Origin: Citrobacter rodentium NBRC 105723 = DSM 16636
GTDB taxonomy: Bacteria > Pseudomonadota > Gammaproteobacteria > Enterobacterales > Enterobacteriaceae
DNA: 64,000 bases
Assembly (NCBI RefSeq): GCF_021278985.1
Contig: NZ_CP082833.1
Span: forward strand, 3,410,001 to 3,474,000
Reading direction: 5' to 3'
Shown here piece after piece: positions 25,267 to 32,663 of the stretch. The translations under genes were made by a program, and so were the position numbers. The number at the start of each line of letters is the position of its first letter. Position 1 is the stretch's first letter. The notes under the pieces were generated by a model, which was given only the letters and a program-made list of their open reading frames with translations, made no database searches and was not told the origin of the DNA.

Positions 25267-25746
25267 TTAAAGAGACATTTTTTTGCGCTTTTGGCTTGAT
25301 GGCTTAAACTCTGACGAGATGTGAGAGAGCTGCTCAAGACTTTGTTCTATGGAACGCTGGAACTCAACAGCGGCTTCTGTACGCTGTTTTATGACCAAGG
25401 CAATGATTTCTTCATCACCCTTTTCTGAAATGGCCCTACGGTATAATACACGTTCGTTAAACAAATCAAGATTACCTGATGCTTTTGCTGATGTGTTGGC
25501 TTTTGAACTGCTGATGGGATTTAATTCATCAATAAAGCATTCAATGAGAGACTCTCTCTTTTTTTCAAGTCTGCGAAGTTCGGTATGTGCAGATTTAAAC
25601 TTTTGGGCTTTAATCAAAGGAACATCATCGGAACGTAGCCTACGATATTCATTTCTGTATTCTTCTATCGAAATATGATTTTTTAGTTCTTTGATTGTAT
25701 CTAAATACTGGATTAAATCACTGTTGTCTGTTTTTACTTTTCTCAT
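25267..25746 (-). CDS. Hypothetical coiled-coil protein
   Basis: A 159-residue charged helical protein (MRKVKTDNSDLIQYLDTIKELKNHISIEEYRNEYRRLRSDD). It has likely coiled-coil stretches around HTELRRLEKKRESLIECFID and near residues 110-145 (TEAAVEFQRSIEQSLEQLSHI). GAGG is the ribosome site. Its upstream region shares a 15-bp element (TAAAATAGTGGATAT) with that of the neighbouring replication gene, so the two may be co-regulated. Function unknown. Confidence 0.5.
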   Translation of the reverse strand: MRKVKTDNSDLIQYLDTIKELKNHISIEEYRNEYRRLRSDDVPLIKAQKFKSAHTELRRLEKKRESLIECFIDELNPISSSKANTSAKASGNLDLFNERVLYRRAISEKGDEEIIALVIKQRTEAAVEFQRSIEQSLEQLSHISSEFKPSSQKRKKMSL

Positions 25747-25760
25747 ATAAAACCTCGTTA

Positions 25761-25775
25761 TAAAATAGTGGATAT
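25761..25775. promoter_or_regulatory. Shared upstream box, copy 1
   Basis: TAAAATAGTGGATAT is repeated exactly at 26612-26626. Both copies are upstream of minus-strand genes. Likely a common promoter or operator; the bound factor is unknown. Confidence 0.45.
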
Positions 25776-25851
25776 ATTATATATTACGAGGTGTAGTGTA
25801 AGTGTCAAATTATAGCGAAATATTCAATGTAATATTTTTTATAAAATACGA

Positions 25852-26520
25852 TTACTCCGTCTTTTCAAATAGGCATTCGGGCATCTCATCTGGGGACTGT
25901 AGTTTCAAATCCTCATTGTACGCAGGCTGTTCACTATTGCTATCCATATCAGTTCCTTCAATATGATCTGTTCGGAAAGTATAAACGTTCTCAAATCTTT
26001 CTTTTTCATCAACTACAAATCCCTGTGCCTTTTTGACATTAGGACGTTGTTTGGCGTTGATAGAATGCGCTTGTCCCTTAAGGAATATGTTGGAGTTCAT
26101 AAAGAGGTCTCCGTCCTTATTAATAATGATCCCTTTCTTTTTAAGCTTTGTAAAAACAATAGACATGTTTGATTTTTTGATATCTAAATCACGGCATAGC
26201 TTTGCCTGTGATATATGAAAACAGTTTCCGAACTCCATGATGTTTAAGATCCTTGCTATGACTTTCAGTTCATTCTTTGAAATATTAAGTTCTGCGAGTT
26301 GTTGGAAGTTTTTCGTGAACATATGAACATAATCGACATCTTTCTTGATGGATTTGATGTTTTCTTTTCTTGAATAAATATTGGTAATGTCTTTATGTGT
26401 GCTGTAATAATGTTCGAATATCTGTACTTTCTGTTCATTGGTGAAATGGTGATCATCAATATACTGCTTTAGCTCAAAGGGTGATAAGTCGTTAAGGGAT
26501 TTGAAATCTATCTGTGTCAT
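25852..26520 (-). CDS. RepL-like winged-helix replication initiator
   Basis: This 222-residue protein (MTQIDFKSLNDLSPFELKQYIDDHHFTNEQKVQ) has a winged-helix core: ELKVIARILNIMEFGNCFHISQAKLCRDLDIKKSNMSIVFTKLKKKGIIINKDGDLFMNSNIFLKG. That pattern matches RepL-type plasmid initiators (helix-turn-helix, wing, then N..LFFKG). I chose the ATG at 26520 for its AAAGGAAAAA ribosome site. A phased 4 x 22-bp repeat array lies 218 nt upstream, which strongly supports a replication role. A purely regulatory DNA-binding role is the alternative. Confidence 0.6.
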   Translation of the reverse strand: MTQIDFKSLNDLSPFELKQYIDDHHFTNEQKVQIFEHYYSTHKDITNIYSRKENIKSIKKDVDYVHMFTKNFQQLAELNISKNELKVIARILNIMEFGNCFHISQAKLCRDLDIKKSNMSIVFTKLKKKGIIINKDGDLFMNSNIFLKGQAHSINAKQRPNVKKAQGFVVDEKERFENVYTFRTDHIEGTDMDSNSEQPAYNEDLKLQSPDEMPECLFEKTE

Positions 26521-26611
26521 TGTATTTTTCCTTTTATTATTGTTTTTATTAATACATAACAGATTAAACACTACCGTCAATAACAAAGTCAAAAATAAAT
26601 GGAAAAAGTTT

Positions 26612-26626
26612 TAAAATAGTGGATAT
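26612..26626. promoter_or_regulatory. Shared upstream box, copy 2
   Basis: Exact copy of TAAAATAGTGGATAT at 25761-25775, here between the rep gene start and the iteron array. Confidence 0.45.
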
Positions 26627-26737
26627 CAATCCATAGGGTAAGATGAATAAAACGCTTATTACTTTCTGGCTGGAATAAGTTTGCTGGGAGTGGAATGTCC
26701 GCCAGTTATTAAATCATAGTTTCAGTACGGAACTATA

Positions 26738-26825
26738 GTTATAGCTTTTGCTAACCATGGTTATAGAAAACTATAACTCGAGTTATAGATATCGATAACC
26801 ATAGTTATAGGAACCTATAACCTTT
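26738..26825. repeat. 4 x 22-bp iteron array (putative oriV)
   Basis: Four tandem 22-bp units of the form GTTATAG-N4-CTATAAC-N4 start at 26738, 26760, 26782 and 26804. The right half-sites are TGCTAAC, CTATAAC, CGATAAC and CTATAAC. Half-sites alternate in orientation every 11 bp, so all face the same side of the helix. An AT-rich stretch follows (26822-26900). The layout is that of an iteron-type replication origin or a cooperative operator. Confidence 0.75.
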
Positions 26826-26899
26826 TTTATGTAATCTATTGTTTTATATAAGAAATAATAGCTGTAATATAGTAATAAGTTTAATATAGTAAAAGGGAA

Positions 26900-27700
26900 A
26901 GTGTGCCTGTTGAATGGCACCTGCTATTTTATGGATGGCGTTGGAGGTTTTCAGTAATGAAAATGAGTGGCATTAAAATTTTTCTTAATTATTATGTTCA
27001 GAAACATTTTGCGATGGAGTTTATTTGTGCCTTATGAAAATGGCACCAATGGTGCAATCTGTTTTATTTTTCTTATTATGTTATTACAGCGATGTGATTG
27101 TTTCATACAATCACGAACCGCTGCTTTTATTGTGAGAGATTAATTAATTTTCCTTTTACTTTGTATGCGTCTTCGACGCGATCTTTTTTGGATAAATCCA
27201 ATATTAACAGGGGCAAGCCCTGTTCAGCTAAGTGATTGTTGCGAACAATCACGAAGTGCTGCTACCAATAATATAGTTTTCCTATACGTTTAAGAGCAAA
27301 TGCTATATGTCTAAAGGGAAAAACTATGTTTAAAAATAGGATCTAAATTCAGCATCATGAGGAAAAGAGATCAAATAATGATCGAAGACTTTTCTTTTTA
27401 TTTAACAGACAGGAGGTGAATAAAATAAAAATGTCAGCGTCAGGGCGTAGCCGTGCGTAAGCACAGAGATAAAGATCTTTTCAAAAAGAAATTTAAAATA
27501 TGATAAAATACAAATATATATTTTTGACGCTTACTATAGAGTATTAAATAGTAATAAATAAAAAAAGAAAAATACAATGAACAATATTAAAATGATAACA
27601 TCCTTCCATCCACATGAAGAAGTATAATTTATAATCAGTATTTAAATATACCAAGGAGGATGGATTTTTGTTTATATATATAGTTTATGAATACCTTCAT
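26900..27700. other. AT-rich non-coding region with hairpins
   Basis: About 800 nt without a credible gene. It contains two related stem-loops: GTGATTGT-TTCAT-ACAATCAC (27094-27114) and GTGATTGTT-GCG-AACAATCAC (27232-27252), each followed by GAA(C/G)(C/T)GCTGCT. Between them AACAGGG and CCCTGTT form another stem (~27206-27225). Possibly part of the replication origin, such as single-strand initiation sites. Confidence 0.5.
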
Positions 27701-27709
27701 ATTGTATTA

Positions 27710-28579
27710 TCAATATGCTATTTTATCGATAAAATAACATGCGAATTCCGGATTAAAACCGCGTAATACCCAACAAGCAAATATTATTTTTTTAGTATCA
27801 TTGTCATAAGGCCAAGCATCTATTACTATATTTCTTTTGTTAAGCAATTCATTTATTTTTTCTAGAGATGAAATATTCTGATATAAATCATTTTTATGAA
27901 TACGTACAAGACTCCATAAATTATTGGGAACTAATTCTGGTCGAGTGTACGTCATTATTTCTTCATAAACGGAAAGTGTATATTTGTATTTGCGTATATA
28001 TTTTAATATAATGCTTTTATACAAAGTGTCTGCAGTACTAAAAGTGCCTCCTCTAACTTTATCAATACCATAACGGAACATATACTCGAATGTTTTAATG
28101 TTTTCTATTCTATAAACATAATTAATGTCATCAGATAAAAAGCTAGTTTTTTCTATAAGTTTTATTGGCTTATGCTTCTTTGTCCAGTCTGAGCCTCTTT
28201 TGCTTATATGTTCAAAATTTCTGTTCTTTAATCTCACAGTCATGCCGATATAGTAGTTTCCACCTTCTAGTTCCCAAACATATACATAATATTCTCTGAA
28301 AACTTTTTGCCAATATCCAACATTCTCTATACCATACAATTGGGCGTATTCGTTAGCTTTTTCCTTGACTAAAGAAGGCAATTCATCATCAGATATTACA
28401 TGAACGTAATAAGACTCTTGTATTTTTAATGGCTTATGTAGTTTTGTCCAAGAACATTTCCCTTGATGATGTTTATCCATGGAGCGCCCTAAAAACTTTG
28501 TTATACCGATGTAATAACAATTATCTTCAAGCTCTAATATATACATTGTATATGTTTTCTTTTTAGTTTGTTTTTTCAT
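27710..28579 (-). CDS. Protein with two tandem GIY-YIG nuclease-like domains
   Basis: This is a 289-residue AT-rich protein. Domain 1 (residues ~10-95) has YTMYILELEDNCYYIG, then R...DKHHQGKCSWTK.HKP. Domain 2 (~97-190) has YYVYVWELEGGNYYIG, then R..NFEH..KRGSDWTKKHKP, and finally EYMFRYGIDKVRGGTF, a hallmark of one GIY-YIG branch. The two domains are clearly duplicated. Each keeps the Y...YIG core and the arginine; the metal-binding glutamate is less clear. The C-terminal ~100 residues are helical and unrecognised. GIY-YIG enzymes cut DNA; a role in defence, recombination or homing is possible. Confidence 0.7.
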   Translation of the reverse strand: MKKQTKKKTYTMYILELEDNCYYIGITKFLGRSMDKHHQGKCSWTKLHKPLKIQESYYVHVISDDELPSLVKEKANEYAQLYGIENVGYWQKVFREYYVYVWELEGGNYYIGMTVRLKNRNFEHISKRGSDWTKKHKPIKLIEKTSFLSDDINYVYRIENIKTFEYMFRYGIDKVRGGTFSTADTLYKSIILKYIRKYKYTLSVYEEIMTYTRPELVPNNLWSLVRIHKNDLYQNISSLEKINELLNKRNIVIDAWPYDNDTKKIIFACWVLRGFNPEFACYFIDKIAY

Positions 28580-28724
28580 GGTTCATCCTATTTTTAATCT
28601 TGGTTTGAGTCGGCGATAGAGAAAAGCATAATACAATATAGGTTTATGATTCGTTGTGTAAATTTTGCTTAGGTTATATATAATCATAAATATTAGAATC
28701 TCTATTATGATTCATCCTCATTGA

Positions 28725-28813
28725 ACCAGTGTCAGAAGAATACAATATTCTGGTTCATTTTTGAACTTATTTTGTGAAAATATAGCCTTTCCGATTATAA
28801 TCGGATTTTTTTT
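28725..28813 (+). ncRNA. Candidate small RNA with terminator
   Basis: Stem GAACC/GGTTC encloses a second stem AGAATA-CAA-TATTCT. It is followed by a perfect 16-bp palindrome TCCGATTATAATCGGA (28790-28805) and eight T residues, a textbook intrinsic terminator on the plus strand. No gene upstream on this strand needs a terminator. TATAATCAT near 28678-28686 may be a -10 region. Otherwise 28580-29081 holds no credible gene. Confidence 0.4.
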
Positions 28814-29081
28814 ATCAGCAATGTATTGTTGGATATTAACAGGGATAGCATGATTGTCCTTAACAGTGGGTTTTACTTGTTTTTATCCCGCGTCTAATGA
28901 TGCTATACGCACCCAATTTCAACCATTTATAAACCCTAAATTTAGAAATGATGGATTTGAGTGTAAAAAAGAGATAGAGCTTCAACATATGCCGAAGCTC
29001 ATTACAATGGTGTGCTGTATCGAACAGAGTCTAAAGAGGGTGTATAGATATACAGCTATATGAGTCTATCACATGTAATAA

Positions 29082-29459
29082 TTAATCCATCAAACCACGT
29101 GAAGTCTTACTGGCTGTCTGACTAAAATTGTAACGCTCAACAACATCGCCCTTAAACCAGATATCCAGCGATTTAATGTGTGCTGTACTGCTACTGGTCA
29201 GTAAAGCAAGTCCGGGAATGTAGTTAGATAACTGATTTTCTCCCGTCATACTGGAGTAGTTCCACATCTCTTGCCCATCGTCCGTGGCGCGTGTCTATGG
29301 TTCTCCGAACGCGGTAAGGATGTCTTGTTGGGTTGTTTTCCCCTTGACAATTTTTAGCTTTACCGTCTGGTGAGTTTCATCTGTCAGGGATTTATTTCCG
29401 TGAACGGTACAACTGGCAAGTGGAAGAATAATCAATACAGCAATAAGCATTTTTTTCAT
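29082..29459 (-). pseudogene. SmpA/BamE-like lipoprotein interrupted by an in-frame TAG
   Basis: Reading from the ATG at 29459 gives a lipoprotein signal (MKKMLIAVLIILPLASC), then VKGKTTQQDILTAFGEP, then TAG, then in the same frame TRATDDGQEMWNYSSMTGEN and a further ~55 residues to a normal stop at 29082. The KGKTTQQDI...FGEP...WNY pattern is typical of SmpA/BamE-fold lipoproteins. Total 126 codons, one nonsense codon (55th), no other damage. The gene is a young pseudogene unless the amber codon is suppressed. Confidence 0.65.
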
Positions 29460-29497
29460 TTTAGTCCCATAGGTATATAATAATTAAAAATAACGGA

Positions 29498-29971
29498 TTA
29501 AAAAACATATCGTTTAAAAACAAGAAGCCAGCGTTCGCAAAGTTCTTGATTTGAAATGGTTTTATTCTTCAAGGGAACATTAATTTTCCACATAGGGTTT
29601 TTAATATCATCGGTTAAAATATTTAGGCCAGATCGTTTATTAGCTGAAAGCTGTTCTCTCCAGTTAGCAATAGCCGCATTATTCATGCCTTTCAATGTTC
29701 CATTTCCGTAAAATTTACCACCTTCTGAAAGCGTGTAATTGATCTCTCTGATATTGTTATAAGAATATGTCTTGTCTCTTTCTTTATCGAAAAAACGAAT
29801 GGTGTGTTGTTTGGTATCTATGACTATCCCGGTTCGCTGACATTCATAAGATAAAACATCGCCATCCAGAACTTCCGTGAAGCTGTTGTAGTGCTTTTTC
29901 TTCTGTATATCTACTGCGGTCATGATAACGATGAAGAGCACAACTAAAAACACGATACCTGCTGCTTCCAC
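29498..29971 (-). CDS. Hypothetical protein with N-terminal membrane anchor
   Basis: This ~157-residue protein has one N-terminal helix (AAGIVFLVVLFIVIMTAVDI) followed by KKKH, then a beta-rich domain (GIVIDTKQHTIRFFDKERDKTYSYNNIREINYTL). I prefer the GTG start at 29971 because a GGAGGAAG site precedes it; an upstream ATG at 29986 is in frame. Bacterial PH-like or DUF4755-like proteins look similar, but I do not assign a family. It lies just upstream of the broken lipoprotein on the same strand. Confidence 0.55.
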   Translation of the reverse strand: MEAAGIVFLVVLFIVIMTAVDIQKKKHYNSFTEVLDGDVLSYECQRTGIVIDTKQHTIRFFDKERDKTYSYNNIREINYTLSEGGKFYGNGTLKGMNNAAIANWREQLSANKRSGLNILTDDIKNPMWKINVPLKNKTISNQELCERWLLVFKRYVF

Positions 29972-30118
29972 TTTTACTTCCTCCATGTAAATGAGTTAAA
30001 GGGGCTTGGTCTGTTCACAGAACCCTAAGGAGTTTCTGGCTCTTATGGCGCTGCGACTGAGGCTCTTGCCCCTGCGTCTCAAGCCTATTAGAACGTAAAA
30101 TTATGATCGATATAAAAG

Positions 30119-30138
30119 ATCAATAATTAATTATTGAT
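30119..30138. promoter_or_regulatory. 20-bp palindrome, putative operator
   Basis: ATCAATAATTAATTATTGAT is a perfect palindrome in the divergent region between the membrane-anchored protein and the lipoprotein gene. A related GGTAATTAATTGTT element follows at ~30170. Confidence 0.4.
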
Positions 30139-30405
30139 AGTTTTTGACGATTAGATGCGTGATATTGATCGGTAATTAATTGTTAAAAACGATCGAATAT
30201 TAAATTGTGATAGCAAAAGGCTATCGTAAAGTTGTTTTTGATCGTTTTAAACGATATGACGAGCCTCAAAAAGAATTGAATCCTATCAATTGGTTAGACG
30301 TTGGTTTTGTTGTGTCATATCTGTCTGAACACGCAGAAACACTACAGTTAACCAGAAAAACATTAACACATGGCAACATTTTTGATTATCAGGATGGATA
30401 CGCAG

Positions 30406-30936
30406 ATGAAGAAGATTTTACTCGTTGCTGGCGCAGCTCTGGCACTGGCGGGATGTGGTGAAAAAGGCGATTTTGAGAAAGCGATCAATGCCAAGATCGG
30501 GCAGACCAGATACTGCTTTTCGCTGGATAACAATAACACTAGCTTCCCCATCCGTCTTGCCAAGCCACGACTTGATTCGACTGGCACAGGCACAAATTCA
30601 GTGATCCTCGATGGATTTGTTGAGCAGGGAATGATGGTCTTTGAGCAGGGCTATGATTCGAACGTATTAGGGATAACAGACGAAGGAGTAAAAGCTAAAG
30701 TCTGGAGCACAACAGATGGTGCTTGTGTAGGTCGTCGTGCTGTTGACGAGATCAAGGAATGGACGGAACCGGGTAACGGCGGTCAGAAGGTTGTTCGCGT
30801 ATCTTATACATGGAAGCTTACTGACGTTCCGAGCTGGATTGACAAAAAGGCGTTCGCCAACGTTAAAGGGATGAATGAACCTGCTGATGGTGCAATGAAT
30901 CTCGTTAAAACCAGTAATGGTTGGAAAGCTAACTAA
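30406..30936 (+). CDS. Lipoprotein of unknown function
   Basis: This 176-residue lipoprotein has signal MKKILLVAGAALALAGC, the lipobox cysteine at residue 17, then GEKGDFEKAINAKIGQTRYCFSLDNNNTSFPIRLAKP. The mature domain is soluble and has one further cysteine pair candidate (YCFSL, GACVG). I chose the ATG at 30406 because it gives the lipoprotein signal; the in-frame ATG at 30370 would disrupt it. Base composition is less AT-rich than the neighbours. I know homologues only as plasmid or island hypotheticals. Confidence 0.65.
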   Translation: MKKILLVAGAALALAGCGEKGDFEKAINAKIGQTRYCFSLDNNNTSFPIRLAKPRLDSTGTGTNSVILDGFVEQGMMVFEQGYDSNVLGITDEGVKAKVWSTTDGACVGRRAVDEIKEWTEPGNGGQKVVRVSYTWKLTDVPSWIDKKAFANVKGMNEPADGAMNLVKTSNGWKAN

Positions 30937-31134
30937 AAGGATGCTGGATCGTTAAATGCCCCTATTCCTCTGTAGAAGGTAGAGCAGGGGCATGTTTGAG
31001 AAGGGAAATTAATATAAAGCTTACCTTTATTTAATAATTTTATTTCCTGAAAGGAATAAAAAATAATTTAAGATAAATAATCATAGTATAATATGAACAG
31101 CTTTTAGAACTGTTCATATTATAACATATATTCA

Positions 31135-32565
31135 TCATGCTAAAGTCAGTAAGGTCATTTCGAAATGCTCTATCTGTTTGTTTTTAGGGGAGTAATATGC
31201 CTGATAAAATTTGAAATCAGCTCTGCCATTTTCCCTGCATTTATTCTCAATGACTTTCATTATCTTTATTTTATCCTCTATTTTTGTTTTTATTCCAAAA
31301 ATGATACCTTGCAATGAATTGAAGTCATAAATCAACACTCTATCTTTTGATTCACTAAAATCAATAAGAGAACTGGATAATATTAGTCTGTGTTCATTTT
31401 CATATTCCCAGTCTTTGGTTTTGATCGTTATATCACGATAGAAATTATTCCAGTAGGACTCTCTCCATTTGTCCTCGGATTTAAGCATATCATCAGCACA
31501 TATGCTAATTTCGCCATCCAATGTGTACCATGTTGAATTTAATTTTGGGATGGGTAGTCGGCCTAACATTCTGAAAAAATCTATCTCACCATATCCGTTT
31601 TTATAATCAATTGGATAAAACTTGTGTTTAACAAATCCATATGTATGCCCGGATGTGGAACTATAACCATTTTTTCGTTTTAAGCTAAGACTGTTATTAT
31701 TGTCTTCAGATTCAATTTTAAATATAAGGCATGCACCGGTATGATTATTTCCATAATGTCCCCATACAGAAGAATTATAACATTCTGACATAAAGCAGGC
31801 TGTATACCACTCAGGATAGATTAACTTCTCTAAAATAGAAATATATTTCTCTACAAACTCGAAGAAAACTAAATTTTTATTTTTAGTATTATCATCTATG
31901 ATGCCATTATAACGGTTAATTAAATCTATTTGTGAGTTTGTATGCAAAAAAGCAGAAAACAACGCATTAATTTTCCTTTTATTATCATCAACATTAGAAC
32001 TAATTTTATCATCCATAAGTGAAAAGAAATTTTGCTCAAGCAAATCTATTATTGGCTTTTCTGTATCAAAGTCGTTCGTTCCCCTTTGTGGTATTAATGC
32101 ATTTTTCTCATATTGTGAAAATATAGATTCAAGAGCAAAGTAGTGAACCGTTTTAAGATAAAAAGATAATTCATCTCTCCGGATTGTACGTTTTGATATG
32201 GCTTCGATTAGTCTTGACAGGTAATCACTTGAGAAAAAATGTGTTGATATATTAGTAAATAGCTCTTTGTATTGTTGGGTGGGATAATCTTCTTCGTTGG
32301 AAAATATTGGTATATCCTGAATGGATATTGTTTGTTTCTCTCCTGATATGAGCAATAGAGAACACACTTGTTCTAAGCATAAAAGGTAATGTTTAAATAA
32401 GTTCCGCCAAACAATGATGTCACCATTCCAATAAATATCTCTAAAGCCTTCCATTGGATCATTCAGATTTTCTGGAGCAGCAAAAAAAATACTTTGAGTT
32501 TCTAATTCGTTAAATTCGCCTATCAAACTATTTATGCTTCTAAATCTATAAATTTCCTTTTTCAT
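31135..32565 (-). CDS. DUF2971 family protein
   Basis: This 476-residue AT-rich protein begins MKKEIYRFRSINSLIGEFNELETQSIFFAAPENLNDPMEGFRD. That FRS...L....I.F..P..LNDP.EG pattern is the DUF2971 N-terminal signature. A second one, SSVWGHYGNNHTGACLIFKIE, lies near residue 265, and a WEYENEHRLIL motif near 400. The family often sits in defence or mobile islands; its biochemistry is not settled to my knowledge. No membrane segment. It stands alone, ~100 nt from the relaxase gene. Confidence 0.7.
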   Translation of the reverse strand: MKKEIYRFRSINSLIGEFNELETQSIFFAAPENLNDPMEGFRDIYWNGDIIVWRNLFKHYLLCLEQVCSLLLISGEKQTISIQDIPIFSNEEDYPTQQYKELFTNISTHFFSSDYLSRLIEAISKRTIRRDELSFYLKTVHYFALESIFSQYEKNALIPQRGTNDFDTEKPIIDLLEQNFFSLMDDKISSNVDDNKRKINALFSAFLHTNSQIDLINRYNGIIDDNTKNKNLVFFEFVEKYISILEKLIYPEWYTACFMSECYNSSVWGHYGNNHTGACLIFKIESEDNNNSLSLKRKNGYSSTSGHTYGFVKHKFYPIDYKNGYGEIDFFRMLGRLPIPKLNSTWYTLDGEISICADDMLKSEDKWRESYWNNFYRDITIKTKDWEYENEHRLILSSSLIDFSESKDRVLIYDFNSLQGIIFGIKTKIEDKIKIMKVIENKCRENGRADFKFYQAYYSPKNKQIEHFEMTLLTLA

Positions 32566-32663
32566 TATATGAACCCATTTGATAATATGTTTAATTATAG
32601 TAACATTATTACTTATAGCAGTAAAATTGATTCTTTAGATTTAATTAAAATATTGAAAGTAAT

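Noticed and set aside
26900..27700. CRISPR-like array suspected from repeated stem-loops
   Set aside because: Only two related hairpins at irregular spacing, no repeat-spacer periodicity and no cas genes.
28854..29063. A 69-codon plus-strand frame
   Set aside because: No ribosome site, no protein features; it lies after the candidate sRNA terminator.
30207..30461. An 84-codon plus-strand frame starting GTG
   Set aside because: It lacks a clear ribosome site, overlaps the well-supported lipoprotein start at 30406 and has no recognisable domain. It may be promoter-region DNA or a decayed gene.
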